Of a stretch of 64,000 nucleotides of DNA, positions 10,142 through 21,165 are shown piece by piece. The position numbers and the translations under genes were made by a program. The DNA comes from Exophiala sp. HKRS030 (Eukaryota; Ascomycota; Eurotiomycetes; Chaetothyriales; Herpotrichiellaceae): contig JAHWDD010000007.1 of the NCBI GenBank assembly GCA_023897205.1, positions 4,464,001-4,528,000 of the forward strand, in the 5' to 3' direction. Under the pieces are notes generated by a model that was not told where the DNA came from, did not search any database, and worked only from the letters and a program-made list of their open reading frames with translations. The first letter of the stretch is position 1. Each line of letters begins with the position of its first letter.

Positions 10142-11310
10142 ATGAGGGCTGAAATTGCTACATTGTTGCTGTTGTCAAGCACTCTCATTTACACTGCGGA
10201 AGCTCAATCATCACCGCAAGCTATCATCATTGATACCGACTTGTTTGGCGACGTTGACGACGTTGGTGCGCTAGCAATAGCCAATGTCCTGCACAACTGT
10301 GGCCTTGCAGAGCTCAAAGGAGTTATAGTCAACACACCATCACACTTTGGTGCTCCTGCAGCAAGCGTAAGTTTACAAGCACTTCGGCATTTCCTAAAAA
10401 AAACTCTGACGCAATATCATAGTCAGTGTGCACATACTTTGGAAACGGGGATGTCCCGGTAGCTGCTATACGTCCGTTGTCAAATGTGACATTTTTCGAC
10501 GACTGGGATTATGTGTGAGATACACCCAAGCCTACTAGCAAACGACATTCTGACTTTGTGCAGGAGAGGCGAGTACGCGAGCAAAGTGGCGTACAACTGG
10601 CCTGGAACTCTTACGAATGCTTCTCTAGCTCCCACACCTGTTGAGCTGTACCGATCGATTCTCGCCTCTGCCGATAACGACAGTCTGCACATGATCTCGA
10701 TCGGGTTTCTCACCAACTTGGCGGATCTGATGCAATCGGAAGCCGACGAAATAAGCCCGTTGAGTGGTGTAGAACTGCTGATCGCCAAGGTGAGCGAGAT
10801 GATCATCATGGGCGGTCGCTATCCGTCAGGCTGGGAGTATAACTTCGGCGGAACCGACCCAAATAGCACAGCCTATGTTATCGAACATTGGCCAAAAGAT
10901 GTACCTATCACGTTTTCCGGCGGCGAGCTGGGAAACAACATTTTCTCCGGACAAAGACCTCTGCAGGAAGCGTCGACTTCGGCCGACTCCCTGGTCATTT
11001 CTGCTTACCAGTGGTACGTGACTCGGGATCCGTCCGACGTGAGACATGGGATCCAATTGCCGTACTGTATGGGATTCTGGGTCTTGATGGATTTGCCAAT
11101 ATTGGCGTCTGGCCTCTTCTGTCGTATGCGAACGAGTACGGATATAACAACATCACCGCGACAAATGGATCAAATGCCTGGGTCAACGATACGAGTGTCA
11201 ATAACCAGCATTGGTTGAAACTGGCCGACGGAGTCACGAATACCACCATGGCATGGGTTATTGACAATTTTCTGGTCCATCCTCCGGACTTGTTGAGTTG
11301 TCTTGTGTAG
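10142..11310 (+). CDS. Secreted inosine-uridine-type nucleoside hydrolase (frame broken near 11023-11046)
   Basis: Exons 10142-10366, 10423-10514 and 10564-11310. Introns are 56 and 49 bp. A signal peptide (hydrophobic run LLLLSSTLIYTAEA) is followed by the nucleoside hydrolase metal motif DTDLFGDVDDVGAL, so the enzyme probably works outside the cell or in the vacuole, splitting the N-glycosidic bond of ribonucleosides. Later family marks are TYFGNGDVPVA, GEYASKVAYNW and, near the C-terminus, WDPIAVLYGI, whose Asp is a Ca2+ ligand. The conserved text moves from one frame to another between 11023 and 11046. One missing base explains it; an intron of only 26 bp would be needed otherwise. Most likely a sequence error, but real loss of function cannot be excluded. 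It fits upstream of the permease and deaminase in a salvage route. Confidence 0.82.
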
Positions 11311-11918
11311 ATAGTTAGTCCAGAGAGGATTAGCTATCCTGGCAGTGTAGAATGCCTCCAGACAAATAGTAGTTTTGTCGAGTAATAGTTAATGGATATT
11401 GTTTGCGAGTTCACTCGCATCCCTACGGACCCTCAAAGCCATATCGGATTCGCGACGGACTGATCCTTGGTGAAGAAACAAGTTTCCAGCTTACGCGTTG
11501 TATGGGGGAATGTGCTGATTGTGTTGTCGATGATGGTGTCGGCATCATATATACTTCTGATTGGCGACAGAGGAATGCCAATCTCTGCTTTCCGCTTTGT
11601 CCTAGCCACGGAGAAGGAGCAAATAGTCACTCATATGGATTCTGCCCCGGAAACTCTCCGCAGGCTGCTGGTGAGGACTTTCATTAGTTCCATGGTCTTT
11701 TTGCTTGACATGCTAACCTGTAGATCAGCGTTCCGACGAGTAAAACAGGCGAAATCGGGACGGGAAACACAGGTCAATGACCAGACTGTAGCAAAATTGG
11801 ATAGTCGCTTCTCAATGATTTATATCGAAGCATAAAAGCTGCTGATCACCTTGTTTATGTACACTTCTGATCTCAACTCCAAATTTGTGAGACCCTCGAT
11901 CTTGACCTTACTGTTCTT
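11311..11918. other. Intergenic, nothing recognised
   Basis: Open frames up to 122 codons exist on both strands (for example 11467-11835 on +), but none resembles a known family or has a convincing start or intron pattern. Confidence 0.4.
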
Positions 11919-12803
11919 TTATCTGTACCAGTATTCAGGCCTGACATAATCTGCCATGGTCTTTGGTTCCTCATATCCATGATGATGGTGATGATCGTGT
12001 GGGTCATCAGCAGGTCCAATATAGTCCATTCTATACACGCTGCCACACTCGTCGCATCGCTCAAAAGGCCTGGCACGAGAGAGCTGTCCATGCATTAGTC
12101 TCGGTAACTAGCCATGGAGAATATTCGCGCGAAATGTAACTCACCACACACCATCTCACAACGTGAGAATCTGCAGGAGAACCGGTGCAGCCGACCTGGA
12201 ATTCTTCACCAGCTGATTTGACAACGATGGGGTTCTCGAAGGTTCCTGCATCAACACCGTGAGCTTTGCACGCTTGATACAGAGATCTTGCGTCTTGGCC
12301 GGCCTAGTTACATACCCGTTCGGTCCGATGGAAGTGGTGACATGTCGAAAACATCAATGCCCTGCATCTTTCCCAAAATTTCCAAACGTTCGAGACCAGT
12401 AGCTTGTTCGAGATCGGTGGGGACGGTTCCAGGCTCGGCACCAGGAGGGAGTAGATCTTTCGGGCTCTTGATTTCTGCAAGGAAGGTTTTCAGCTTCATA
12501 TTCTCCGAAGCGATTTGCTCTGCCCGCCTTAGCTGCAGGTCGATTCACAGGAACTTACCCTCAAACGCGAGCAGCTGTCCCTTTGGATCACCGGGTTTTG
12601 GGTCCCATTTTTCTCCTATACGCCGAAGAAATCAGCCAAAGTCCATTGTCCTCTCCACAATTCGATTCCCTAAGTTCCGGAGCTTTCAGAGGAGGTCTTC
12701 ACGTACGCCTGCAAGGGATGGTTGAGAAGGAGCGGGGAGCGAGACGAGCGGATTTCAGAGGTACACGCCTAGCCAGCGAGAAAGCTGCACGTGTTGCCGA
12801 CAT
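11919..12803 (-). CDS. COX4: Cytochrome c oxidase subunit Vb / yeast Cox4 orthologue
   Basis: Five exons: 12803-12707, 12615-12559, 12474-12316, 12245-12145 and 12083-11919. Introns are 91, 84, 70 and 61 bp, all GT..AG, and phases join exactly to give 192 residues. The N-terminus (MSATRAAFSLARRVPLKSAR) is a typical mitochondrial presequence rich in Arg and Ser. The mature part has the family text LLPPGAEPGTVPTDLEQATG and ends with the zinc-binding domain: C in VGCTGSPADSH, then RCDECGSVYRM, and an acidic His-rich tail (DDPHDHHHHH). It is a structural subunit of complex IV in the inner mitochondrial membrane, nuclear-encoded. The high intron number in a small gene is normal for respiratory genes in these fungi. 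It is divergent from U2AF35. Confidence 0.95.
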
Positions 12804-13587
12804 GGCGACTCGAGTTGAAGGGTGCGGAAGACGTTGTGGTGGTGAATTAGAGACACTAGAAGGAGAGGAGATTGTTGCTGTACAGATTCTACGGATGAAG
12901 TTCAAGTGCAACTTGATTGGCGTGACAAGCTTCAGGAGCTCACGAGGCTTGGCAAAGGATGGGTGGTACAGTGCGTGACGGTGGTACGTGACAAAAGATG
13001 CATCACACCACCAGAAAGCACAAATGCATCCAGACCACCTCATCATCTTCAGAGCATTACATAGCACTTGAACACTATTCGACAATAACGGATAAGTTAC
13101 AATGAGATTGTAGAGTTGGATATTGTGATCCTTTCATTTGCCTGTAGTAATTGCTGCGAACTGTATTATTACTTGAGAACGCTCTAATTGCCATCTGCAG
13201 ATGTGACAGTCGGTATTAATTGGTTTCACCAGACCAAAAAAATGTCATGCCTTCAAGACTGGCTAAAAACAAAAAAGAACAGTTCGAAGACGATTGAATC
13301 GTCGCCGGAAAGGCTTGAATAGATTCGCCACCAATTTGTATCTCGGACTGACGATGGACGATTGGTTGACTAAGCGCCAAGAACCTTCTGGCAAAGTCTA
13401 GTCACGTGGTCATGTTCGATCTTCATCTTCACGTTCACGTCGTAAATGCGCTCGCGTTTCCAAGTCAAAGTTGCCAACCACTTTCTTCGCAACATCTTTC
13501 GGTCGTGATTTCAGCCTCAAGCAACACAAATTCACCTTTACTTGCTAGATCCTTTTCAGCGCGCGAGACACTCTTATATTCCTCGAG
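12804..13587. promoter_or_regulatory. Divergent promoter, COX4 / U2AF35
   Basis: 784 bp. A GTCACGTGG word (CACGTG core at 13403-13408) matches the RTCACRTG consensus bound by Cbf1-type bHLH proteins. The 3' part is pyrimidine-rich, as expected just upstream of the U2AF35 start. No gene is seen. Confidence 0.4.
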
Positions 13588-14272
13588 ATGGCGAATTACC
13601 TCGCCTCCATCTTTGGCACAGAACAAGACAAAGTACGTAAAACTCAAAATCACATTTTCTATATGTCAATACTAACAATCTTCTCAGGTTAATTGTTCCT
13701 TCTACTACAAGATCGGCGCATGCCGCCACGGCGATCGATGTTCGCGTAAACATGTCAAACCCAGCTACAGCCAGACCATCCTCCTTCCAAATCTTTACCA
13801 GAATCCTGCCTATGATCCGAAAAACAAGATGAACGCTTCCCAACTTCAAAATCACTTTGATGCTTTCTATGAGGACTTCTGGTGTGAGATGTGCAAATAT
13901 GGTGAGATCGAGGAAGTCGTGGTATGCGACAACAACAACGACCACTTGATTGGAAATGTGTATGCGAGATTCAAATATGAAGATTCAGCCCAAGCTGCTT
14001 GCGACGCCCTTAACAGCCGATGGTATGCAGCTCGACCTATCTATTGTGAATTGTCACCCGTTACAGACTTTAGAGAAGCCTGTTGTCGACTTAATTCTGG
14101 CGAAGGTTGTGTACGAGGAGGATTCTGCAATTTTATCCACAGAAAGGAACCGAGCCCAGAATTGGAGAGGGAATTGGAATTGAGTACTAAGAAATGGTTG
14201 AAGGAAAGGGGACGGGATGCGAGGAGCGTTACAAGAAGTCCTAGTCCGGAACCTACTAGGAAGAGATCATGA
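13588..14272 (+). CDS. U2AF1: Splicing factor U2AF 35/23 kDa subunit
   Basis: Exon 1 (13588-13632) codes MANYLASIFGTEQDK; after a 55-bp intron (13633-13687, TACTAAC branch) exon 2 runs 13688-14272, giving 209 residues. Order of domains: first CCCH zinc finger (C-x7-C-x5-C-x3-H: CSFYYKIGACRHGDRCSRKH), a U2AF-homology RRM (residues ~45-145, with NVYARFKYEDSAQAACDAL as RNP1-like strand), second CCCH finger (CCRLNSGEGCVRGGFCNFIH) and a short RS/RE tail (GRDARSVTRSPSPEPTRKRS). The protein recognises the AG at 3' splice sites as a dimer with the large U2AF subunit. Length is that of the short fungal form (S. pombe U2AF23). No anomaly. Confidence 0.97.
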
Positions 14273-15954
14273 TACCTGGCTTTGGAGCTTCCTTTGAATG
14301 ATGCCTCGGATCTCCCCATCAGGGATGTACACGAACGAGAGTCAACAGCTATCTGGGATTTAAGGATGACCGAATCGTCAACAGTGAACTGTTGGGATTA
14401 AAATTGCAGGCGAACGCGGTCCTGGAGCATGTCGTTCACCATTTTGGCTACGTCGACACGTTGCGTTGATGTTGTACACACCAATTTCGCGATTCCGACA
14501 ACCAAGGAATTCACACGCTCGTCATGCAGCAATCGACCTTCAAACCAAGGGCCATTCATCAACTCAGAGAGGAGTTGTAAAACTATGTATCAATACCAGG
14601 ATCATTACATCTGATCCCTCGAGCAATACTGATTCTTGACATGAATCAGTGATGGCGATGAATACAGCTCGGATTTCGACCATAATGTATTGAAAGCTCA
14701 AGAAATGGAATTTGAGCTCTGCCTCTTGAAGAATACCCTATTACGGTCAGGGATATCAGAGCACCTTCATGCGCACCAAGTTGCTACCAAGCACCGAAAC
14801 GGAGTGGAAGACACGAGTCTTATGACTCCACGGCTTGATATACAAAAGATTACCAGCTGGCGCGAAAAATATGGCGAGAGAAGATCGCAATCAAGGAACG
14901 GCATGTCCGATCCTGTATGTAGTATAAATGATAATAACATCTATGCATGTAAACCCAGTCCCAAGAGCCTTGATCCGACCATTTGACCTATTCCGTAATC
15001 AGCGGACAGAACCCCAGATTCACAGAAGTGGAACATGGGACACTGGACAGATTTACCTCCTCAATGGCCAATCGCAAGTGTCGTAGCATGATGCATCTCC
15101 TCCCTAACCACAGCCTACGAGCAAATCTCCGACCAATACTTACAGACAACGACAAACCAAGCACCGATACATTCATTCCATTACTGCTCATCACAGTCGC
15201 GTCTTTTCGAGTCTCAGACTCTCGGCACACCCTCGTACTAGCTAGGTGCGCCACGAGGAGAGCGGGACCGGATCCTGGCCAGATTTGACGTCTGGCATGT
15301 TGTGACATGTGTTTGGCGTGTCGCTTGCCTCCGCAACCTCGAAAGAGTTGTAAGACGAGATACCACCCGCGCTAGAGCCATTGCTTCGATGCTGAAATAT
15401 ATCACGGCAAGATAATAGGAGTTAGACTCGAAGGATGATCAAGGCCTTATAATGTTCTACATTCTCAAGGTTGCAAATCTGCGTCTTGGTCGCTGTTAGG
15501 CGATCAAGGCTGATAGAAGTACAAAGTTCTAGTAAAGTCAAGTCTATAAGCTTCACATCCTATATTTCATAGGCCACATGAAGAATAATCTGTGGCGTTT
15601 AGTAGGAGTGGTCATGACGGTAACATCGTATATCTCGTGAATGGTCCTCCCATGGTAAACACTCGGAATGTCTTCCTAGGTATCGAATCTGAAAGCCGGT
15701 CTGGGTGTATGGGAGGTGAGAGGTGTCATCTTAGTGACGCCTCATATAACGGGGAAAGACTTCTGGAGTCGTGGTAGTAGTCGTCGTCGTTGTCGATGGA
15801 TGACTTGTTTCTCGACAACTCTGGTACGACAACCATGGTCTCAAGGCACTTCGAGCATTGATGTTGTGGCTCCTCGTTGATGTCGGTCAAGGTAACAGGA
15901 CGCCTGATCGGTATCGTGCTGTCGGTCGGCCACTCGATCAATGCTTCATCGAAT
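14273..15954. other. Intergenic, nothing recognised
   Basis: 1.7 kb between two 3' ends. Open frames reach only about 106 codons and occur on opposing strands over the same bases (for example 14983-15308). No RNA gene recognised by eye. Confidence 0.4.
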
Positions 15955-16286
15955 TTAATTGAACGGTGCCAGTTTGAGCAGCCAAAGCAAAACCACGACA
16001 ATTCCAGCAACAGCTAGGACAAAAACAAGGGCAATGACCCAACCCAGAATGCGAGTCCGGCGTTGCTTTTTGCGATTCCGCTCCAGCCAGGTATCACTAG
16101 AAAACGCATTAGTATCCATGCTCACGGTTCCATTCCATATACTCGGTCAACTCACGTATGCTTGAGCACAGGTTGCGACGAGGTCGTAGAAGTTGACTTG
16201 GAATCTGAGATATTGGCCTTTTCTTCGTCGAGATGAACCGCCATAGAAAATCGTCGCCAAAACGCTGGATCCCGCACGCCCGCCAT
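15955..16286 (-). CDS. Small single-pass (tail-anchored-like) membrane protein, 90 residues
   Basis: Two exons, 16286-16156 and 16096-15955, with a 59-bp intron (16097-16155, branch TACTAAT) in phase 2; the joined frame is 90 residues. It starts MAGVRDPAFWRRFSMAVHLDE, has a Ser/Thr-rich middle, then a basic patch (WLERNRKKQRRTR) right before one hydrophobic helix of about 24 residues, ending KLAPFN. Positive residues before the helix and the short C-terminal tail suggest a cytosolic N-terminus and C-terminal anchoring. I recall near-identical N-termini in other filamentous fungi, so it is probably a conserved protein of unknown role. It is too small and split to appear as one open frame. Confidence 0.82.
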
Positions 16287-18918
16287 TTCGATGTTGCGTG
16301 ATACTATCTTCGAGTGGTGCCGGCCAGGAAATACTTATCCAAAACTTTGATTGTAGGAATGACCTTTCCCGTTTTGGTGTTTTGTGATCAGGGTTTGTTG
16401 TTTGAAGGAGGTTTAGAAGTGTTTGGGAAAGACCAGGTATGACGCAAAGATGTTACTAAACGAATGGACGATGCTGAGGCACAGAACGAGTGATGTGCAA
16501 CAGATCTATGAGGAGAGGACAGTGAACAGAAGAAGAACCAGCGACTTGACGTTTGACACTCACATCCTCAAATGAATGATGGAAAAGAAGTAACAAGAAT
16601 GAAGGGTTCGATTGAGGGAAAAGCAAAGGTGACTGAACAAGCAAAGAGAAGTCAATATGGTATTGGCACAATTTGGATAACCCGTTCACAGGGTTCAATC
16701 AAATCCTGGAACCCTACTCCGAGTCCGTAGGGTATCACTCGTCGCGAGCCGACTCCACGAGCCCAGCCAGGCTTAACAAGAGCCGCACATGTGAAAAGCC
16801 AGACCTCGACTTTCAAAGTTCCGGGATATGGTTTCGTGTCGCGTGGCACATGTGAAGACCATTTTCATCGTCGGAGGCCGTGTGAACACGAATACTGTTC
16901 CTCGTCAAAGGCGTTGCCAACGTAAGTGCGTTGAAAACTATAATCTAAATGGACGCCAATCATGATAGCGCCGACAGAGACCAGGGAAGAGAATCAATCT
17001 CAGACCAGATCAGGATTCCGCGAGAGTGGAAGTGTGTGAAGCGAAGAGATTGATGCCAGATTATTGATTGGCGTGACAGCCAAGATGGATCAAACTGGAG
17101 AAAATGGGAGAGACAGGAGGAGAGTGATCCCATTAGAGCCACAGTAGAACGCATCGAGCGCCCCTTGGGCCACGTATGGCCCATGTTGAAGCGGCTGCAG
17201 AAACAAAACCCTCGATCAAGGTGGGTCTGATGGGAAATTACAATCAAGACGTCGGTGCTTGACTATCGCCGATGCGTCGTTGGAAGTGAACCAATCAAGA
17301 TGCATCCATGTGATATTGGAAATGCCAAGTCCCCAAAGTCTTGGCTTCTATCTGGTTTCATCTTTATGGCCCACGATGGTCTTCCTCCTTTCTGCGGACA
17401 GATTGACCGAGTTATGTCGACGTGATTCTCGTTTATCTTAGGGCCACACAACATGAAGATGCAGTGTTATCGTTATCGTTATCGCATTCGGTTTCGTAGC
17501 CTTTTCATGCCTTTGCATCCCCTTGGATGTCTCGTACTCTCAACTGGTCTTTTGCTATTACTAGTGTCGAGGCTATGTTGTCGAATCACGAACTGGTGGC
17601 AGCCTCTTGTGAATCAAGGTATGTAGTCTTTGAGAGCAATTTCAACTGTATAGATGGGCAATGGCTTCTGGGCCCTCTCACTCCCTCACAATATCTGTTA
17701 CCACAGCAAGATCTCATCAGCAAGAATATTTGGAAGGTTACTGGATTAAGTCTTGCGAATTGGCTCGCGAGAAGCATCCTGCATCTTGGCAACCCTGACT
17801 AGCGTGTTTTGGGCATTGAATGGCATCTTTGGCATTGAAACAATTCAGCTTTTGTCCTTGACCTCGACAGCGGACGGTGCTTGATTCGACAATCGGGGAA
17901 AGGATTTCTGAAACTAACAGATATTTTCCGGACGATTGAGTCTGGAAGTCCTAATATATGTGTCAACGCATGAAGTCTGCGGTAGAGAAATTCTCCCGTT
18001 CCGTGATTTGCATTCACGTTTCAAGTGGAATTCCGTCGGGACGCATCGGACTACCAAGATATTCTGACGATGCGGCTCCGAGTCGACCAAGACAGACAGC
18101 TGCTCACAATGCAGCATGATTAGGATCCAGATTGCCCCTGGCAAATACGACAGCCCCGCTACTATCCGATGATCCTTCACGACTGGTTTGTGGTTTGTTG
18201 AATATCGAGTCTCTGAGTGACTAAGCCGCCCGAACATGGATATTCATGGCCCTTGTCTCTCCTGTGTCAACAGCGTTGAAACAAGCATGCTTCTTATGCG
18301 AATACGTTGGCGGCCCCAGTATCAAACATATGGCACTGAGCCCTTTGAACTACACCCTGCTTACTGTCGAGCCTCATGTGGGGCAACAAAGGTGTTAGAT
18401 CTGGATGCAGCTAACCATGCTCTCTTTTCTTCCATCCTGACAGAAGAACACCCACCAAAGTTCATGAATACACGAGACTCCGTTGTTTGCCTTTGCTTGG
18501 GGTAGAGAAAGATATGCAAACGACTTCAAGACCTTCCTATGGTTCTCAATGAAAGATACAAACAACCGCTCAGTCGCGAAGTCTGTCTTAGGCTTCTTCT
18601 TGTTGTTGCTGCCTCTTACCTGCTGCCTCTGTAGATCACTGCCATTTGAGATTACCTCTTTCGGCCTACCGGATATTAGAGTTTGGTCGATGATCTCGTG
18701 GCGCTCCAAAGGCATACCTCCTCACTAGAAAATATATGACAACGTTGGTTAACAATGACAGAAAGACCTAAAGAGACGTCAAGTGGTCTTCTATAAACAG
18801 CTCTTCTACAAGCCTATTACCGCACTAACCACTTTGACCAGTTCTACATTGTCCACACAATCCGCAAAGATTGTATTGTTCGATAGACATTCAGCTGTTT
18901 CCGTATAAAGTCGAAGCT
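16287..18918. other. Long gap without a recognisable gene
   Basis: 2.6 kb. Open frames up to 107 codons on both strands show no known family, signal peptide or consistent intron pattern. It contains three copies of GTTATC in tandem at 17466-17483. It may hold an unrecognised gene or non-coding RNA; I see no positive evidence. Confidence 0.4.
17466..17484. repeat. (GTTATC)3 microrepeat
   Basis: Three perfect hexamers followed by G. On the minus strand each reads CGATAA, i.e. three abutting HGATAR words. No gene start lies close by. Confidence 0.6.
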
Positions 18919-19422
18919 ATGTCGAGCCAGTCGACCAGCACGATCGCCACGTTACGCAACGTTGTCTTGCCAACATTCACGGCTCTTTTCGGGCTTGGGG
19001 GACTAGCCACAGGACTGTACGGACTTCAATCACCTAGTGATGGCGCTCGCCTATTCGGCATTGCCAGTTCGTCACAGCGAGGAGAACCTACAACCCTACG
19101 ATCAGAGCAAGCACTCTTCCGAGCCATGAGTCTGCGCAATATCGCAACCGGAGCAACGAATCTCTCATTGACGTTGATTTGGAAGTTCTCGTCACTATCG
19201 CGGACATCTCCCGTGATAGGACATGCCGTGAAACAGGCGCTCGGAGTGTCGTTCTTGATCGGAACCTTTGTTGCTCTAGGCGACTCGTACGTCGTTGCTG
19301 AGTTTGCGAAAGGACTTGAAGTAGGGAAAGAGGGTAAGAAAGTCGGGATAGAAGCTGCAAAGGGCCATGCGTTCATGACTTTGCCCATTTTTGTATTGGG
19401 ACTAGGATGTTGGCTGGCTTGA
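18919..19422 (+). CDS. DUF4267-like small integral membrane protein
   Basis: Single exon, 167 residues from the ATG at 18919 (MSSQSTSTIATLRNVVLPTF); an in-frame ATG at 18871 would add 16 residues. Four hydrophobic segments: around FTALFGLGGLATGLYGL, a SLRNIATGATNLSLTLIW stretch, ALGVSFLIGTFVALGDSYVV and the C-terminal MTLPIFVLGLGCWLA. The R-x2-A-T-G plus GDS..V pattern between helices matches what I know of fungal DUF4267 proteins. The function of that family is unknown. No partner gene is evident; the next gene is convergent. Confidence 0.75.
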   Translation: MSSQSTSTIATLRNVVLPTFTALFGLGGLATGLYGLQSPSDGARLFGIASSSQRGEPTTLRSEQALFRAMSLRNIATGATNLSLTLIWKFSSLSRTSPVIGHAVKQALGVSFLIGTFVALGDSYVVAEFAKGLEVGKEGKKVGIEAAKGHAFMTLPIFVLGLGCWLA

Positions 19423-19785
19423 GTGTTGTGAGCATGAGACGACAAATTCTAAGGGCTTCAACGGTGTGTTGAGTTCATTATACTTTGAGTGAATATCTAG
19501 TTCAACTCCTCTAGAAGTCATGGTGTGCGGGCCATCTGTGTGACCGGTACGTCGCGCAAGTAAGAACCCCAGGGAAAGCTAGTTGTGGCAATCTTTTGCA
19601 ATTATCGCCCTGAAGTGCGCGCTGTCTCTGCGTACAGCGAGAGAAACCATCGCGCTATGGTTCCGGCATAAGCACCCAGACTGTTCTCTTTCTCATCGCA
19701 AGATTGACAGCCTTTAGCCGAAAACTGAACCAGCTGGCTTCAAGGAAACACTGTCCACTGGAACTCCTCTCCTGAAAAGCCAAGC
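19423..19785. other. Intergenic, nothing recognised
   Basis: 363 bp between convergent 3' ends. No feature seen. Confidence 0.4.
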
Positions 19786-21165
19786 TCACTTCTTCAAGCG
19801 ACGATACTCGTCCTCGACAATCTCACCACGATAATCATCCAGCACCTTTTCCGGCTTCCAGCCCAAAAACTTCCTCGCGCGTTCCGCCTTGCCTCTCGAA
19901 TTCAGCCCCCAACTCACAGCCTCGAACCCGGCAACCTCGAGCGCCTCGTCCTTCCCGAGCGGTTTCTCTTTAGGCTCGGAGATATACCCCTTCTGCTCGG
20001 CGATGTACGCAAGTTTCTTCGCCTCGTCGCTCCACAGATGCTCACCGTTCTCGGTGAGGATGTAGCCGTTGGTCGCGCCCCAGAGCTGATCATTAGCGTC
20101 CTTGGCCGCGGCGCGCTCTGCCAGACGTTTAAACACATCGCTCAGGTCCGACACGTGGATGTTGTTCCAGCGTGATTTGCCCTCGCCGATCACGGGGATG
20201 AAATTCTTCTGCAGGATCAGTTTGGCGAGTTCGTATAATTGCCGCCCGCGCTGTGCGACCGGTCCTCGTCCTTTGCCTATGCGCAAACAAAAGAGGGGAC
20301 TGTTAGCAAACGGGGTACTTTACGCCAAGGAAAATGCCGGCAGCAGACATCTTCGTCGGCCTCATGTCTTTCCCGGGTGTTGGACGTACCGTAAATCGTC
20401 GGCGGACACACGATCACCGTCCTGACTACATCAGGATGTGCGGCAGCAGCATCAAGCACGATCTTGTCGACGTTACGATGAAACGCCCGGTCCGGCAAGC
20501 TCGTCAGGTCCGCGACGCCGGTCAAGTCGTTATATTCCTCGTCCGACCAGGTGCCCAGCTTGGCGAAGTCGTCGTCGGAATCCTTGTACGTCAGGATCCC
20601 CGTGCCGCCCGTGTGCAGCCAATAGCCTGGGTTGTCCTTAGAGTGGCCGGCTGCCAGACCGGCGGCGATGGCTTTGGCCGCGCCCTCGTGGTCGGAAGCG
20701 TCTGCTGTGTCTGTAACGAGGCAACAATGGATGCGAGGTTAGCCCCTTTTATGGTGATGATACTCAACGGTCGGAGGGAGGATGGGGTTGTCTTTCAGAC
20801 CGACCAACGGTGGAAAAGGGATCAGGTCATGATGGTGGACACATACGAATGACAATATCCGCTCGCGCAGCCTCGTCCTTGAGGATCTGGGAACTATCCA
20901 AATCTCCGAGCACGACGCGCACGCCGGGAAACGCCTTGGACACGACGTCGGCTTTTTCTTGTGTTCGGATTAACAGCGTGTATTCGTAATCGTCCCGGTG
21001 CGCCGTGTAGATGGTGTGCAGCAGGTCGCCGCCGATGTATCCTGTGGCTCCGGTTCTGGTTGAGCGGGAAAGGGAAGGGTGTTAGCTTGTTGTAACTGTC
21101 TTGTGTATGCTCTTTCGCGAACTGTAAGTTTATCAAACGTACATGAATATCTTTGGGGCCATCAT
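19786..21165 (-). CDS. NAD-dependent epimerase/dehydratase (extended SDR-like)
   Basis: Four exons: 21165-21143, 21055-20847, 20710-20390 and 20276-19786. Introns are 87, 136 and 113 bp with consistent phases (2, 1, 1), giving 347 residues. Two ATGs lie in tandem at 21165 and 21162; either may be used. The first intron falls inside the Rossmann motif, TGATGYIGG, which is complete only after splicing. Later marks are VLGDLDS, ADIVIHTADASDH, VRTVIVCPPTIYG and WNNIHVSDLSDVF, the usual order in fungal nucleoside-diphosphate-sugar-epimerase-like proteins. A canonical YxxxK is not obvious (the region reads HRNVDKIVLDAA), so catalytic status is uncertain. GC-rich coding sequence compared with neighbours. 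Substrate unknown. Confidence 0.85.

Noticed and set aside
11018..11043. 26-bp intron in the nucleoside hydrolase gene
   Set aside because: Too short for a fungal spliceosomal intron, weak ends, and it would delete residues expected before WDP.
112..11310. Beta-lactam-type biosynthetic cluster, because of two isopenicillin-N-synthase-like enzymes
   Set aside because: No NRPS (ACV synthetase) or acyltransferase is present, and the family is broad; neighbours point to nucleobase metabolism.
11467..11835. 122-codon open frame on + with two hydrophobic stretches
   Set aside because: Starts without context, overlaps open frames on both strands, and shows no family resemblance.
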